64,000 nt of DNA from Helicobacter sp. MIT 00-7814 (GCF_003364115.1 NZ_NXLL01000005.1:1-64000), one strand, 5' to 3'. Shown: positions 8,915-17,997, numbered from the stretch's first letter. A program made the numbers and translations. Notes: generated by a model not told the origin, from the letters alone.

Positions 8915-9472
8915 ATGTTTGGCGTAGGCATTTTTGAGATTCTTGTCATTTTGATAGTGGCGGTTATTTTTTTAGGACCGGATAAACTACCTCAAGCAGC
9001 CGTGGATATTGCTAAATTTATGCGTGCGCTTAGAAAAACCATCAATGACGCAAAAGAAACCTTTGACAACGAAGTGCGCCTAAGCGAGCTTAAAAAAGAA
9101 GCGCTTTCCTACAAGGAAACGCTGACAAAAGACATCACCCAAAGCGTGGATTCTCTAACTTCTATACCAAAAGATCTCACAAATGAAATCACCAAAAGCC
9201 TAGATGAGGTGGATTCTAGCACATCAAAAAATGTGGATTCTCAAAAGACAGAATCACAAAAGACGGAATCAATAGAGGCGCAAAATGGCGAAATCCAAAA
9301 AAGCCCAGAAACTTTGGCGCTGGAAAGCCTAAACTTCCAAAGTGAAGCCATCGATAAAGAAATCGCCGAGCTCAATAAACAAGCCCAGCAAGAAAATGAA
9401 GAGAATGAAACAAACCACAATGACAAGAATCTAAGCGCGCAAAACACGCAAGATTCTAACAATAAGGCTTAA
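8915..9472 (+). CDS. tatB: Sec-independent protein translocase protein TatB
   Basis: Inner-membrane subunit that binds twin-arginine signal peptides together with TatC. One N-terminal span (residues 5-22) ends in the FLGPDKLP motif, followed by an amphipathic helix (about 25-60) and a long polar tail of 185 residues in total, rich in Ser, Glu, Asn and Gln. The tail is expanded by GATTCT/GAATC-coded DSQ and ESQ units (around 9230-9300). The start at 8915 places the span at the N-terminus and has AAGG before it. tatC follows after three bases. Confidence 0.93.
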   Translation: MFGVGIFEILVILIVAVIFLGPDKLPQAAVDIAKFMRALRKTINDAKETFDNEVRLSELKKEALSYKETLTKDITQSVDSLTSIPKDLTNEITKSLDEVDSSTSKNVDSQKTESQKTESIEAQNGEIQKSPETLALESLNFQSEAIDKEIAELNKQAQQENEENETNHNDKNLSAQNTQDSNNKA

Positions 9473-9475
9473 TCA

Positions 9476-10249
9476 ATGTTTGAAGATTTAAAACCACATT
9501 TACAGGATTTGCGCAAGCGCCTTATCATCTCTACACTTACGCTACTTGTGGCGTTTGGTGCGTGCTTTAGCTTTTGGGAATTGCTCTTTGACTTTGTCGC
9601 AGCGCCTATGAATAAAGCGCTAAGTAATGACACCATAAACGCGCACCTTGCGACACTTAGCGTATTAGAGGGCGTATTTGTCGCGTTGAAAGTCGCGTTT
9701 TTTGCCGCGCTTGTGGTATCGATGCCGGTTATTTTTTGGCAGTTTTGGCTTTTTGTCGCGCCCGGACTTTATAAGCATGAGAAAAAAATCGTCCTGCCAT
9801 TTGTGGGCTTTGCAAGCGCTATGTTTTTTGTAGGCGTGGCGTTTGCGTATTATCTTGTGTTACCTGTGGTGATTGAAAATGTCTTGCTTTTTGGGAATGA
9901 TAAGTTTGAAGGAAGCATTAGCGCGGATAATTATGTGATGTTTTTTACAAGGCTTGTGATTGGCTTTGGGATTACTTTTGAACTGCCGGTGCTTAGCTAT
10001 TTTCTCGCGCGCGTTGGAATGATTACAGACAAGTCGATGAAGAGCTTTTTTAAATATGCGGTGGTGATTATTTTTGTCATCGCAGCGCTTATCACGCCAC
10101 CTGATGTGATTTCGCAGATTTTTTTGGCAATTCCGCTTATTGGGCTTTATGGGATTTCAATCCTTATTGCAAAAATGGTAAATCCCGCAAAAGAAGAGGC
10201 TGAAGATTTAGATGAGGACGAGGAAGAAAAGCCAGATTCCAAAGAGTGA
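9476..10249 (+). CDS. tatC: Sec-independent protein translocase protein TatC
   Basis: Core receptor of the Tat pathway, which exports folded proteins. Six membrane spans in 257 residues; the family motifs HLQDLRKRLI near the N-terminus, the first periplasmic loop with VFVALKVAFF, and FGITFELPV are all present. The C-terminal tail is acidic (EEAEDLDEDEEE). It overlaps the next gene at GTGA, indicating coupled translation in a tatB-tatC-queA-rsmG run. Confidence 0.95.
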   Translation: MFEDLKPHLQDLRKRLIISTLTLLVAFGACFSFWELLFDFVAAPMNKALSNDTINAHLATLSVLEGVFVALKVAFFAALVVSMPVIFWQFWLFVAPGLYKHEKKIVLPFVGFASAMFFVGVAFAYYLVLPVVIENVLLFGNDKFEGSISADNYVMFFTRLVIGFGITFELPVLSYFLARVGMITDKSMKSFFKYAVVIIFVIAALITPPDVISQIFLAIPLIGLYGISILIAKMVNPAKEEAEDLDEDEEEKPDSKE

Positions 10250-11460
10250 TTAAATCTCTAGCAAAATTAAAAAATCTTTTACTACGAGGATTACCATTGC
10301 AAGCACCAACCCGAAAGGATTTTTTTCTGCAATCTTATGATTATGATTTGCCAAAAGAGCTCATCGCCTATGCGCCCACAACGCCAAGAAGCGCGGGAAA
10401 ACTCCTTGTGTATAAAAGAGCGCAAAAAAGCATTGAGCATGTTCATTTTAGCGATTTTTGCGATATTATCCCGCGTGAGAGTATCCTTGTGTGCAATGAT
10501 ACAAAAGTGCTTAAGGCACGCCTTTTTGGACGCAAAATTAGTGGGGATTATCAAAACGCGGATTCTAAACTCTATGAAATCTTTTTTCACAAGCCTTTGG
10601 AATCTGGGGGCTGTGAGAAGCTAGATTCTAAAAAGTTAGATTCTAATAAACTAGATTCTCAAATTTCAACCAACAAATCCTCTGCGCCCGACAAATCTAC
10701 ACCGCGCTTTTTAGTCCAAATACGCGGAAAGGTGAAGTGCGGGGATTGTATTGTGCTAGATTCTGGCGTGGAGGTGCGGATTTGTGAGATTCTCTCTAAT
10801 GGCTTGCGCGTGGTGGAGTTTCAGGATTCTAATGGTGGGATTTTAGATTTTTCTAAAGTTTTGCAACTTTTAGAAAATCACGGCGCTATGCCCCTGCCAC
10901 CTTACATTAAGCGCGAGGCGAACGCGCAAGATGAGCACGATTATCAAAGTGTGTTTGCAAAGCATGCAGGCGCTGTGGCTGCACCTACGGCGAGCCTGCA
11001 TTTTAGTGCGGAGGATTTTAGCGCATTGCAGAAACGCTTTCAAACCTGCTTTGTGACGCTACATGTGGGCGCTGGGACATTTCAAGGCGTGGAGAGCGAG
11101 GACATTAGAGCACATACAATGCATTCAGAATCTTTTTTTATCCCGCCACAAAGCGAGGCGATTTTACAAAAACATTTCAATGATGGCGCGCTTCTTTGCA
11201 TTGGCACAACCGCCGCGCGTGTGGTGGAAACATACGCGAGGGAAGGCAAAAATAGCGGTGAATGCGAGCTTTTCTTGCACCCACACAATCCCCCGCGCGC
11301 AAAGTTTGGGCTTTTAACAAATTTCCACCTTCCAAAATCCACACTTTTAATGCTAACAAGCGCGCTCATTGGGCGGACAGAGACTTTACGCGTGTATGAG
11401 GAGGCAAAAAAGGCAGGTTATAAATTTTATTCCTTTGGCGATGGAATGCTTATCCTATGA
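10246..11460 (+). CDS. queA: S-adenosylmethionine:tRNA ribosyltransferase-isomerase QueA
   Basis: Makes epoxyqueuosine in tRNA from preQ1 using the ribosyl part of SAM. Conserved blocks include YDLPKELIAYAP, DTKVLKARLFG, PPYIKR, AAPTASLHF and HVGAGTFQGV. At up to 404 residues it is longer than usual (about 350), partly because of an insert at about residues 122-155 (KLDSKKLDSNKLDSQ) encoded by three nearby TAGATTCT words (10620-10660). The GTG start overlaps tatC; a TTG at 10297 preceded by GAGGA gives 387 residues and may be the real start. The stop overlaps rsmG at ATGA. Confidence 0.93.
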   Translation: MIKSLAKLKNLLLRGLPLQAPTRKDFFLQSYDYDLPKELIAYAPTTPRSAGKLLVYKRAQKSIEHVHFSDFCDIIPRESILVCNDTKVLKARLFGRKISGDYQNADSKLYEIFFHKPLESGGCEKLDSKKLDSNKLDSQISTNKSSAPDKSTPRFLVQIRGKVKCGDCIVLDSGVEVRICEILSNGLRVVEFQDSNGGILDFSKVLQLLENHGAMPLPPYIKREANAQDEHDYQSVFAKHAGAVAAPTASLHFSAEDFSALQKRFQTCFVTLHVGAGTFQGVESEDIRAHTMHSESFFIPPQSEAILQKHFNDGALLCIGTTAARVVETYAREGKNSGECELFLHPHNPPRAKFGLLTNFHLPKSTLLMLTSALIGRTETLRVYEEAKKAGYKFYSFGDGMLIL

Positions 11461-12098
11461 ATGTGAAAAATCCGCAAACTAGGGACTTAAACACGCTTTT
11501 GTGCGAAAATAATATAACGCTAGATTCTGCGCAAATAGCACTTTTGGAATCTTACACAGCGCTTCTTTTACGCTGGAATGAAACGCACAACCTCAGCGGG
11601 GCGCGCACAATAGAAGGAATGCACGAAAATATCGTAGATTCTTTGTGTCCCTTGCATTTTTTGCAAAGTTTTAAAAGTGCGCTTGATATAGGCAGTGGCG
11701 GGGGATTTCCGGCTATTTCTCTAAGCATTGCGCGCCAAAATGCGACTTTTAGCCTCCTTGAGCCACGCGCGAAACGCTTTTCATTTTTGCAAAATGTGAT
11801 TTGTGAGCTGGGGCTTAAAAATGTGAGCGTGTATAAAGCGCGCTTAGAATCTCTTAATGCTCTATTCCCTAATTCCCCGCTGCAGGTTGATTTAATCACT
11901 TCACGCGCGGTAATGCCAGCTTCAAAACTTATGAAAATGGCACGCGGATTTTTGAGTAAAAATGGCTATTTTTTGCTTTTTAAGGGCTCACAATTTGGCG
12001 CAAATCTCAAGCAAGAAATCCCAAATGCAAGCCAAAATGAGTGTTTTACAAGAAATGATAGAATCTATTTTTACACAAAAAATTCTTTTGATTTTTAA
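11457..12098 (+). CDS. rsmG: 16S rRNA (guanine-N7) methyltransferase RsmG
   Basis: Methylates G527 of 16S rRNA with SAM. The 213-residue protein carries the Rossmann SAM motif ALDIGSGGGFPAI (about residues 78-90), preceded by the family block RWNETHNLSG and followed by VDLITSRAV. It starts inside the queA stop codon, so expression is coupled. No anomalies. Confidence 0.94.
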   Translation: MNVKNPQTRDLNTLLCENNITLDSAQIALLESYTALLLRWNETHNLSGARTIEGMHENIVDSLCPLHFLQSFKSALDIGSGGGFPAISLSIARQNATFSLLEPRAKRFSFLQNVICELGLKNVSVYKARLESLNALFPNSPLQVDLITSRAVMPASKLMKMARGFLSKNGYFLLFKGSQFGANLKQEIPNASQNECFTRNDRIYFYTKNSFDF

Positions 12099-12108
12099 GG
12101 AGTGAGAA

Positions 12109-12351
12109 GTGAAGTATTTGCTAGTTTTAGTCGGTGTGGTGGCGTTTGTGTGGTTTGTGCTTTTGCGCCCAAAGCTCAAAAAATCACCAAATGTGGAAAC
12201 ATCTAAGCGCGCAGATTCCAAAAGATTGCAAGGTGAAATGATGGTAGAATGTGCGCTTTGTGGAAGTTTTGTCTCGCAAAATGACGCGTTGCAAAAAGGC
12301 GAGGTTTTTTACTGCTCGCAAGAATGCTTGCAAAAGGCGACAAAATGCTAA
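12109..12351 (+). CDS. PP0621-like small membrane-anchored zinc-binding protein
   Basis: Eighty residues with one N-terminal span (about 2-19) and a C-terminal four-cysteine motif, CALCG followed by CSQEC, which resembles the zinc site of PP0621-family proteins. The role of that family is unclear. The GTG start has AAGGA eight bases before it. The stop codon overlaps the start of the next gene. Confidence 0.75.
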   Translation: MKYLLVLVGVVAFVWFVLLRPKLKKSPNVETSKRADSKRLQGEMMVECALCGSFVSQNDALQKGEVFYCSQECLQKATKC

Positions 12352-12722
12352 TTTTTGGACATTCACATATTACAATGCCCTATTTTAGGCGCGTAGAAAA
12401 TATTCAAAACATTCAAACAAGCCCGAGTGATAGTATCGTGTGGTTTAGGCATGATGAGAGTTTTGCGCTACTAAAACATTGCAAAGAATTTGAGATTCCC
12501 TGTGCGGTGATGGTGGAGAATGTTATTGATTTTATGCTGTGCGCGCACTTTAGCCCGCGCTATTTGCTGGTAGATTCCCACGCGGAGGAATATCAAAAAA
12601 TCATCGATACCTATTTGCTAGATTCTAAGCTTTTATGCGTGGTTGAGGATTTGAGCGCGATAAAAACGCTTGCGAGCTTTGGCGTTGATGGCGTGATAAC
12701 AAAGGCATATTTGGGGCTGTGA
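12345..12722 (+). CDS. Conserved hypothetical protein
   Basis: A soluble alpha/beta-looking protein of 125 residues with no motif that I recognise; hydrophobic strands such as SIVWFRHD, IPCAVMVEN, YLLVDSH and KLLCVVED alternate with helices, and the end (FGVDGVITKAYLG) looks like the last strand-helix of a Rossmann-like or TIM-like fragment. The ATG at 12345 overlaps the previous stop (ATGCTAA), so the two genes are probably made together. It is convergent with ftsI. Confidence 0.65.
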   Translation: MLIFGHSHITMPYFRRVENIQNIQTSPSDSIVWFRHDESFALLKHCKEFEIPCAVMVENVIDFMLCAHFSPRYLLVDSHAEEYQKIIDTYLLDSKLLCVVEDLSAIKTLASFGVDGVITKAYLGL

Positions 12723-12745
12723 TTTAATCATCCCGCCAAAAAAAT

Positions 12746-14545
12746 TCAAGAATCTTGCACTTCAAGCGCGCTCTGGGCATTTTGCGCGTTTTGAGGCTTT
12801 AGATATCCTTCATTTACAAGCATTTCGACAATTTCTTTGAAAATCGGCGCAGCTGTGCGCGAGCCATAGTAGTCGTTTTGGATATGAGATTCAAAGACGA
12901 CAACGCCTATGGTGTAGGTTTTTTGAGAATCTTTTGCAAAGCCAAAAAACGAGCCATTGTATTTGTCAATGTAGCTTCCATCTTTTGCGATTTTTGCCGT
13001 GCCTGTTTTCCCGCCTACGATGACACCTTCCACTGATGCGGGCTTGCCTGTGCCTTTTTGCACGACATCAATGAGAAGTTCTTGCATTTTTTGCGCATTA
13101 TGAGGGGAGAGAATCTGCAAAGGCTGTGGTGTCGGCGCGATATAGCGCTCTGTGCTTGGCGCGCTAATGTATTGCGTCACGCGCGGTGTGATGAGAAACC
13201 CGCCATTGCTAAAGCTCGCATACGCGCGCATAATCTGAATAAAAGTCGTCTGCAAACCATAGCCATAGCTCAAAGTCGCCTTTGTGGCTTCCTCGATATT
13301 GAGCCGCCGCACACTTGGGAGCGAGCCTTTTTTCTCATAAGGCAAATCAATGCCCGTAATATCCGAAAATCCAAACGCCTTTAGCGCAGTATGCAGACTT
13401 TGAGAATCTAGCGACGCGCTAAGCTTCACCATACCGATATTGCTAGATTTTAATAAAATCTCTTCTGGCGTGGCGTTTTTTACAAGTGTGCTATCGCGGA
13501 TCGTGTAGTTTTTAATCTTCACCACACCGCCTTCTAAGTCAAAAACCTGCTTTGGATTTATCATATTTTTTTCAAGCAAAATAGAATAAATGATGGGCTT
13601 AATCGTGCTTCCGGGCTCATACACACGCTCAATCGCGCTCAAATTTAGCACAGAATAATCCTGCAAACTTCGCAAGGTGTTTGGATTGAAACGATTTGAG
13701 CTACCGAGAGCCAAAAAGCGCCCACTTTGAGAATCCATAACGCCCGCAATCACTTCCTGCACATTATAGCGCGCCTTTGCCCTATCTAAAATCATCTCCA
13801 GCTTATGCTGCACGCGCAAAGGAATGCTTAAAGTAATATTAAAGCCATCTTGACGCAGTTTTTTCACCGCGCTTTTATCCATAATCACATTAAAGCCGAT
13901 GTCGCGCTTCCCGCTAATAAGCCCATCTTGCTTCGAGCTTAGAATCTCGTTGTAATATTTTTCAACACCTTTAAGCCCATACACACGCGTGATTCCATCG
14001 ATTTCATTTTTTTTCACATAGCCGATGAGTGGCTCAAGCACGCTTGAGTAAGGATAACTGCGATTGATCCCGCTGACTTGGATTGTAAGCCCTTGCTTTG
14101 GGATCACCACGCCCTTGGCATTTTCATATTCCCTAAACACATCATAGCGCAATAAAATGAGATTTAAGCGCCGTAAATTTGTCGCCACACTTGGCGAAAG
14201 TCGGTAGGAAAGCACGACATTGCCCTGCGCTTGGAACTTCTTATACACTTCACTTGTGGGAATCCCGCTATAAATCGAAAAGAGATTCACAAACAATTCT
14301 CTTTTTTGCGGATCGATGCTTTGGGTATTAATACTTGCTTTGTAGAGCTTTGAACTTGCGGCTAGCTCGAAATTATCAGAGCTAAAAATCGAACCACGCA
14401 AGGCGGTGTCGATTTTAGTAACCTCAAGCGTTGGAAGTTTGCGCGGGGTGATGATTTTGACATAAATAATGCCTAGAAATGCCACAAAGCACAGCGATAG
14501 AAAGAAAAACACGCTTAAAATAACCGCTACTTTTCGCTCTTGCAA
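12746..14545 (-). CDS. ftsI: Peptidoglycan D,D-transpeptidase FtsI (penicillin-binding protein 3 type)
   Basis: Cross-links septal peptidoglycan in the periplasm. The 599-residue protein has an N-terminal membrane anchor (about residues 7-30), a dimerisation/pedestal domain and a transpeptidase domain with the three active-site motifs STIK (313-316, nucleophile Ser313), SSN (367-369) and KTG (513-515). The TTG start is supported by AAGGAG five bases before it. The fliE-flgC-flgB genes lie upstream on the same strand, the order that I recall from H. pylori. Confidence 0.93.
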   Translation of the reverse strand: MQERKVAVILSVFFFLSLCFVAFLGIIYVKIITPRKLPTLEVTKIDTALRGSIFSSDNFELAASSKLYKASINTQSIDPQKRELFVNLFSIYSGIPTSEVYKKFQAQGNVVLSYRLSPSVATNLRRLNLILLRYDVFREYENAKGVVIPKQGLTIQVSGINRSYPYSSVLEPLIGYVKKNEIDGITRVYGLKGVEKYYNEILSSKQDGLISGKRDIGFNVIMDKSAVKKLRQDGFNITLSIPLRVQHKLEMILDRAKARYNVQEVIAGVMDSQSGRFLALGSSNRFNPNTLRSLQDYSVLNLSAIERVYEPGSTIKPIIYSILLEKNMINPKQVFDLEGGVVKIKNYTIRDSTLVKNATPEEILLKSSNIGMVKLSASLDSQSLHTALKAFGFSDITGIDLPYEKKGSLPSVRRLNIEEATKATLSYGYGLQTTFIQIMRAYASFSNGGFLITPRVTQYISAPSTERYIAPTPQPLQILSPHNAQKMQELLIDVVQKGTGKPASVEGVIVGGKTGTAKIAKDGSYIDKYNGSFFGFAKDSQKTYTIGVVVFESHIQNDYYGSRTAAPIFKEIVEMLVNEGYLKPQNAQNAQSALEVQDS

Positions 14546-14673
14546 GATACTCCTTTTGGCATTATGCGCGCAAAAATCCTAAAAATATTTGATTCTAAAT
14601 ATGGGTGATTAAAATTGTAAAAAGCAGAAATTTGCGCCCAAATTTTATGCTTGCTTTGTATTTTTTTACTTTA

Positions 14674-14997
14674 TTACACTTGCGTTCTCATAATCTCTTT
14701 ATACGCGTTGATTGCCTTATTTCTCACTTCTAGCATAACTTTCATACTATTTTCAGCCTTGCTAATAGCAATTGCCGCATCGTGCAAATCTTTAATCTGC
14801 CCTGTCGCCATATCCGCAAGCGCCTTTTCAGAGGTTTGTTGCAAGGTATTAACATCATCAATCGTTTGTTTGAGCGTTTGGGTAAAATCAGGTCCATCAT
14901 ATTTCGCGCCACTGGCTTTGTTTCCAGCGCTTGAAATACTATTGACATCAGTATGAAGTATGTCGCTTTTGATGACGCCAAATTGAATATCTGCCAT
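14674..14997 (-). CDS. fliE: Flagellar hook-basal body protein FliE
   Basis: Connects the MS ring with the rod in the flagellar basal body. The 107 residues show the FliE pattern: a polar N-terminus, FTQTLKQTIDDVN, then helical segments ending in the family C-terminus (MKVMLEVRNKAINAYKEIMR). AGGAG precedes the ATG. It follows flgC after 27 bases in a rod-gene operon. Confidence 0.94.
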   Translation of the reverse strand: MADIQFGVIKSDILHTDVNSISSAGNKASGAKYDGPDFTQTLKQTIDDVNTLQQTSEKALADMATGQIKDLHDAAIAISKAENSMKVMLEVRNKAINAYKEIMRTQV

Positions 14998-15024
14998 TTT
15001 TTTCTCCTAACTTTTCACCTAAAT

Positions 15025-15519
15025 CTACGCTTGAAACATACTAATGGCGTTTGTTGCCATATTTTTCGCACTTTGGAATGCGCTAACATTGGCTTGATAC
15101 GCCCTTGTTGCTTCGATTAAATCGGCCATTTCCACGACTGGATTAACATTTGGATACGCCACATAGCCTTCAGAGTTCGCATCTGGGTGGCTCGGATCGT
15201 ATTTCATCAATGGCTGTCTATCATCGCGCACGATTTTGTGAATATAAACGCTCATTATAGCAGGTTTTGGCTCGATTCCAAAATCTCCTTCATCAAGCGG
15301 ATCTTCATATTTGAGCTGATTATTTTTCGTGCCTAAGCGCTCATTTAGCACCTTATTAAAATCAAACGCGCGAAACACCACTTCCCTGCGTCTATATGGT
15401 CCGCCCTCATCAGTGCGCGTAGTGTTGGCATTTGCGATATTTGAAGAGATGATATTTGTGCGCACGCGTTGCGCAGAAAGCCCATAGCCACTGATATCAA
15501 AGCTAGAGAGAAAAGACAT
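15025..15519 (-). CDS. flgC: Flagellar proximal rod protein FlgC
   Basis: Rod subunit of the flagellar basal body, exported by the flagellar type III system. The N-terminal motif (FDISGYGLSAQRVRTNIISS, then NIANANTTRT) and C-terminal motif (EMADLIEATRAYQANVSAF, then KNMATNAISMF) of the rod/hook family are both present. The length of 164 residues is normal. Strong AGGAG before the start; 15 bases from flgB. Confidence 0.95.
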   Translation of the reverse strand: MSFLSSFDISGYGLSAQRVRTNIISSNIANANTTRTDEGGPYRRREVVFRAFDFNKVLNERLGTKNNQLKYEDPLDEGDFGIEPKPAIMSVYIHKIVRDDRQPLMKYDPSHPDANSEGYVAYPNVNPVVEMADLIEATRAYQANVSAFQSAKNMATNAISMFQA

Positions 15520-15534
15520 TTTTTGCTCCTAAAA

Positions 15535-15972
15535 TTAGTTAAGATTTTTTCCAGAATCTATCGCATAGCTAAAGATTCCCTTATGGCGCTTGAGCGCGGA
15601 AGTGAGGGCTTGATACATTGTAGAGTTTTTACCCATTTCGCTCGTTTCCACATCTAAATCCACGCTATTGCCATCATTGCGCGCTAAATGCCCGTCTCGG
15701 AAAAACATCGTCGCCTTATTTAACAAGCTTTGCTTCCCATCAAAATGCGAGTCCTCACTTTGAGTAAGCGGAAGTTCTGTATTTTTATCTTTCTTAAACA
15801 CCTTGTTTGCGCTCTTTGCAAGGTATTGCTCAAAATTAATATCTTTTGGTCTATAAAATGGCGTATCGACATTTGCAATATTTGAAGAAATCAAATCCTG
15901 CCTAAGCGAGCGGAAACTAAGGGCTTCGTAAGTGAGCGGATAGACTTTTGAAATATCTTTGATTAAGCTCAT
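15535..15972 (-). CDS. flgB: Flagellar proximal rod protein FlgB
   Basis: First rod protein of the flagellum. The 145-residue protein has the family signature SSNIANVDTPFYRPKDINFE near residue 30 and the C-terminal helix ending at MYQALTSALKRHKGIF. AAGGAG precedes the ATG. First gene of flgB-flgC-fliE; a sigma-54 type promoter lies 40 bases upstream. Confidence 0.95.
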   Translation of the reverse strand: MSLIKDISKVYPLTYEALSFRSLRQDLISSNIANVDTPFYRPKDINFEQYLAKSANKVFKKDKNTELPLTQSEDSHFDGKQSLLNKATMFFRDGHLARNDGNSVDLDVETSEMGKNSTMYQALTSALKRHKGIFSYAIDSGKNLN

Positions 15973-16011
15973 TTTTTCTCCTTAAAACTTCTCAATAACT
16001 CCCTAGCCTAA

Positions 16012-16028
16012 AGCAATAAATATGCCAA
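16012..16028 (-). promoter_or_regulatory. Sigma-54 (RpoN) promoter of flgBC-fliE
   Basis: The minus strand reads TTGGCATATTTATTGCT: the GG and GC dinucleotides are exactly ten bases apart, as the -24/-12 consensus requires, with TTGG and TTGC in place. The start of flgB is about 40 bases downstream. Rod and hook genes of Helicobacter are typically in the RpoN class, which fits. Confidence 0.75.
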
Positions 16029-16077
16029 AATTGCCTAATTACTCCTTGTATTTTAAAGTCTCAAAGATTTTAGCCAG

Positions 16078-16199
16078 CACGATAGAATCTTGCAACCTCA
16101 TCAACCAAAAAAGGTAAAATATGTGCGTGAAAGCGAAGTGTAACGAAGCTAGAGCGAAGGCGAAACGGGATTTACTCCTGCGAGACAATACAAATCAAT
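16078..16199 (+). repeat. Modular palindromic repeat, intergenic copy B
   Basis: From GATAGAATCTTGCAACC through CTCATCAACCAAAAAAGG and GTGCGTGAAAGCGAAG to GACAATACAAATCAATG this copy matches copy C at 32.7 kb for about 75 bases, then carries a more diverged module (CGGGATTTACTCCTGCGAG). Its end overlaps the stop codon of the MFS gene on the minus strand. It may be the terminator region between flgB's promoter side and the MFS gene. Confidence 0.65.
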
Positions 16200-17460
16200 G
16201 TAACAAAAACTTTTCACGCATATAAATACTTACAATCGCGCAAACAAGCAAAAAAATACTTACAAAGCAAATAGATTCCACCGCATTATTGAACAATGCG
16301 CTAACACTAGCAACATGAGCCTTTAAAGCTGTATCGATAAATACAATCACAATCCCACAAAGTGCCACACCAAGGCTTATTCCAAGATTTGAGCTAGAGA
16401 CATATAACCCATTTGCAAGAATCTTAGCTTGTGGGAATGGCACACTTAGCATAAATTGCGCGCTATTATGTGTAATGCCAGCTAAGATTCCAAGTATAAA
16501 AAGTAGTGCTCCCATCAAAACCATATGCAATTCAAAAATAAAAATCCCAGCAAATGCCATCATCATAAGCAAAGGCACAAGCATTATCACCAAATACGCA
16601 TTTTTACTAAGGAGCCTACCAGCAAGGAAATTGCCAATAATATTTGCCCCACCATAAACAAAAAGCAAAAAAGAAATAATGCTAAATGTAAGCCCAGCGC
16701 TTTCATGCAAGAAAGTCGAGAGAAAATTATAAAACCCATACATTGCTGCCATAAGACATACCGTCCCAATTAAAGAAGTCCATGAAACAGGGCTTTTAAA
16801 GATTGAAAGTTGCACTTTTAGAAGGTTAAAATAATTTTCCTTTACAGGGGCAGATTCTGCTTGTATATGAAGTTGCAAATCCGGCACAAAAAATAGCACA
16901 TTTACCAATGCTATGAGATTTAGCACAAAGAAAAATCCCATAGCCACTTCAAAACCATACTGCGCGCCCAAAAATGTCGCTAAACTCACACCTAGCACCA
17001 TTCCAGCAGAGATTCCTAAAAACACTAGAGAGACAAACTTCGCGCTTTTGGTTTTATCCACGCTTAAATCACCCGCAACACTAAGCGCATTTGCAATAAA
17101 AATGGGGTGAAACACCGCTGGCACAATCCTTAACACAAATAAAGTGCCAAAATCATTTGTAAAAATACTAAAAAATGAAGTAATACTAAAAACACTTAAG
17201 GCAAAAATAAATAAAACCCTAGGCTTGATACGCGCGCAAAGTAGTGGCATAATGGGCGCTGCGATGGTAACAATAAGCGCAAAAATACTGACAATACTGC
17301 TTGCCTGCGCGCTACTTATGTTAAATTTTTGCGCTATAAGTGGGACCAACCCCATAATGCCAAGTAAAGAGCTAATGACCGCAAACACACCAAACGAAAG
17401 AGTATAGAGAATAAATGCTGGTGTGCGTTTCCTTTGTTTTGAAAAAAGATTCTGTTTCAT
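16195..17460 (-). CDS. Major facilitator superfamily transporter
   Basis: Inner-membrane transporter of 421 residues with about twelve hydrophobic spans. It has the shape of arabinose-efflux/drug-efflux MFS proteins, with a loop between spans 2 and 3 (PLLCARIKPRVLF) that is a weak version of the MFS motif A. The substrate cannot be told from the sequence. There is no good ribosome site before the ATG, and the gene starts four bases after the stop of the cytochrome gene, so translational coupling is likely. Confidence 0.85.
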   Translation of the reverse strand: MKQNLFSKQRKRTPAFILYTLSFGVFAVISSLLGIMGLVPLIAQKFNISSAQASSIVSIFALIVTIAAPIMPLLCARIKPRVLFIFALSVFSITSFFSIFTNDFGTLFVLRIVPAVFHPIFIANALSVAGDLSVDKTKSAKFVSLVFLGISAGMVLGVSLATFLGAQYGFEVAMGFFFVLNLIALVNVLFFVPDLQLHIQAESAPVKENYFNLLKVQLSIFKSPVSWTSLIGTVCLMAAMYGFYNFLSTFLHESAGLTFSIISFLLFVYGGANIIGNFLAGRLLSKNAYLVIMLVPLLMMMAFAGIFIFELHMVLMGALLFILGILAGITHNSAQFMLSVPFPQAKILANGLYVSSSNLGISLGVALCGIVIVFIDTALKAHVASVSALFNNAVESICFVSIFLLVCAIVSIYMREKFLLH

Positions 17461-17464
17461 GGCT

Positions 17465-17935
17465 TTAGCGCAAAGGAAATTTTTTCAGAGAATCTAGCGT
17501 AAAAACAATATCCTCGCCTTCAATCGCACTTGCATGGCAGTTCAAACAGCGTGTGGTATTTTCTTTTACATTGATACTTTTATCCGCGTTAAACGCTTCA
17601 AATCTCCACTGCTTGCCATGTTTTTGCATGATAATATAGCGATTAAGATTCCCGTGTGTGCCATTATTATTGGCATATTCCTCCATCGTAATTGTGGCTA
17701 ATTCAGGGAGTTTGCCCTCTTTTTGCAATGCAAGTATATCTGCCTCTTGCGCGTAAATATCCTCAATAACGCCACCTCGCGTGATACTCGTATAAAGCAC
17801 GCCATTTTTATAATCTTGTGGAAAAGTAAGATTTTTCACACCTTTGAAATTCTGCGCCACACTCCCGCAAAGACTTAAGATAAATATTACAAATAGCGCA
17901 CATAATGAATTTTTCTTGTATTGTAAAATTTTCAT
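17465..17935 (-). CDS. Periplasmic cytochrome P460-like protein with one CXXCH site
   Basis: A 156-residue exported protein: a signal segment at about residues 10-28 and a single haem c motif, CLNCHA, near the C-terminus, preceded by QWRFEAFNADKS. This layout resembles the cytochrome P460/cytochrome c domain family; the crosslinking lysine of true P460 cannot be judged here. The start at 17935 is chosen because AAGGAG lies directly upstream. It leads into the MFS gene and lies next to perR. A role in redox defence is a guess from context. Confidence 0.75.
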   Translation of the reverse strand: MKILQYKKNSLCALFVIFILSLCGSVAQNFKGVKNLTFPQDYKNGVLYTSITRGGVIEDIYAQEADILALQKEGKLPELATITMEEYANNNGTHGNLNRYIIMQKHGKQWRFEAFNADKSINVKENTTRCLNCHASAIEGEDIVFTLDSLKKFPLR

Positions 17936-17966
17936 TTTCACTCCTTTTGTATTTATAGGAAGTGAA

Positions 17967-17997
17967 ATTATAAATGCTGACACTTAGTGTTTGTCAA
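17967..17997 (-). promoter_or_regulatory. Promoter of the cytochrome gene with an operator-like palindrome
   Basis: The minus strand has TTGACA at 17997-17992 and TATAAT at 17972-17967 with a 19-base spacer. The spacer holds the near-palindrome ACACTAAGTGT flanked by TGACA/TGTCA. Such a site between -35 and -10 would suit a repressor. The neighbouring PerR is a candidate, by position only. Confidence 0.45.

Noticed and set aside
10610-10680. QueA insert as a palindromic element
   Set aside because: It consists of direct, not inverted, AGATTCT words and lacks the GCGGAA/TTCCGC hairpin.
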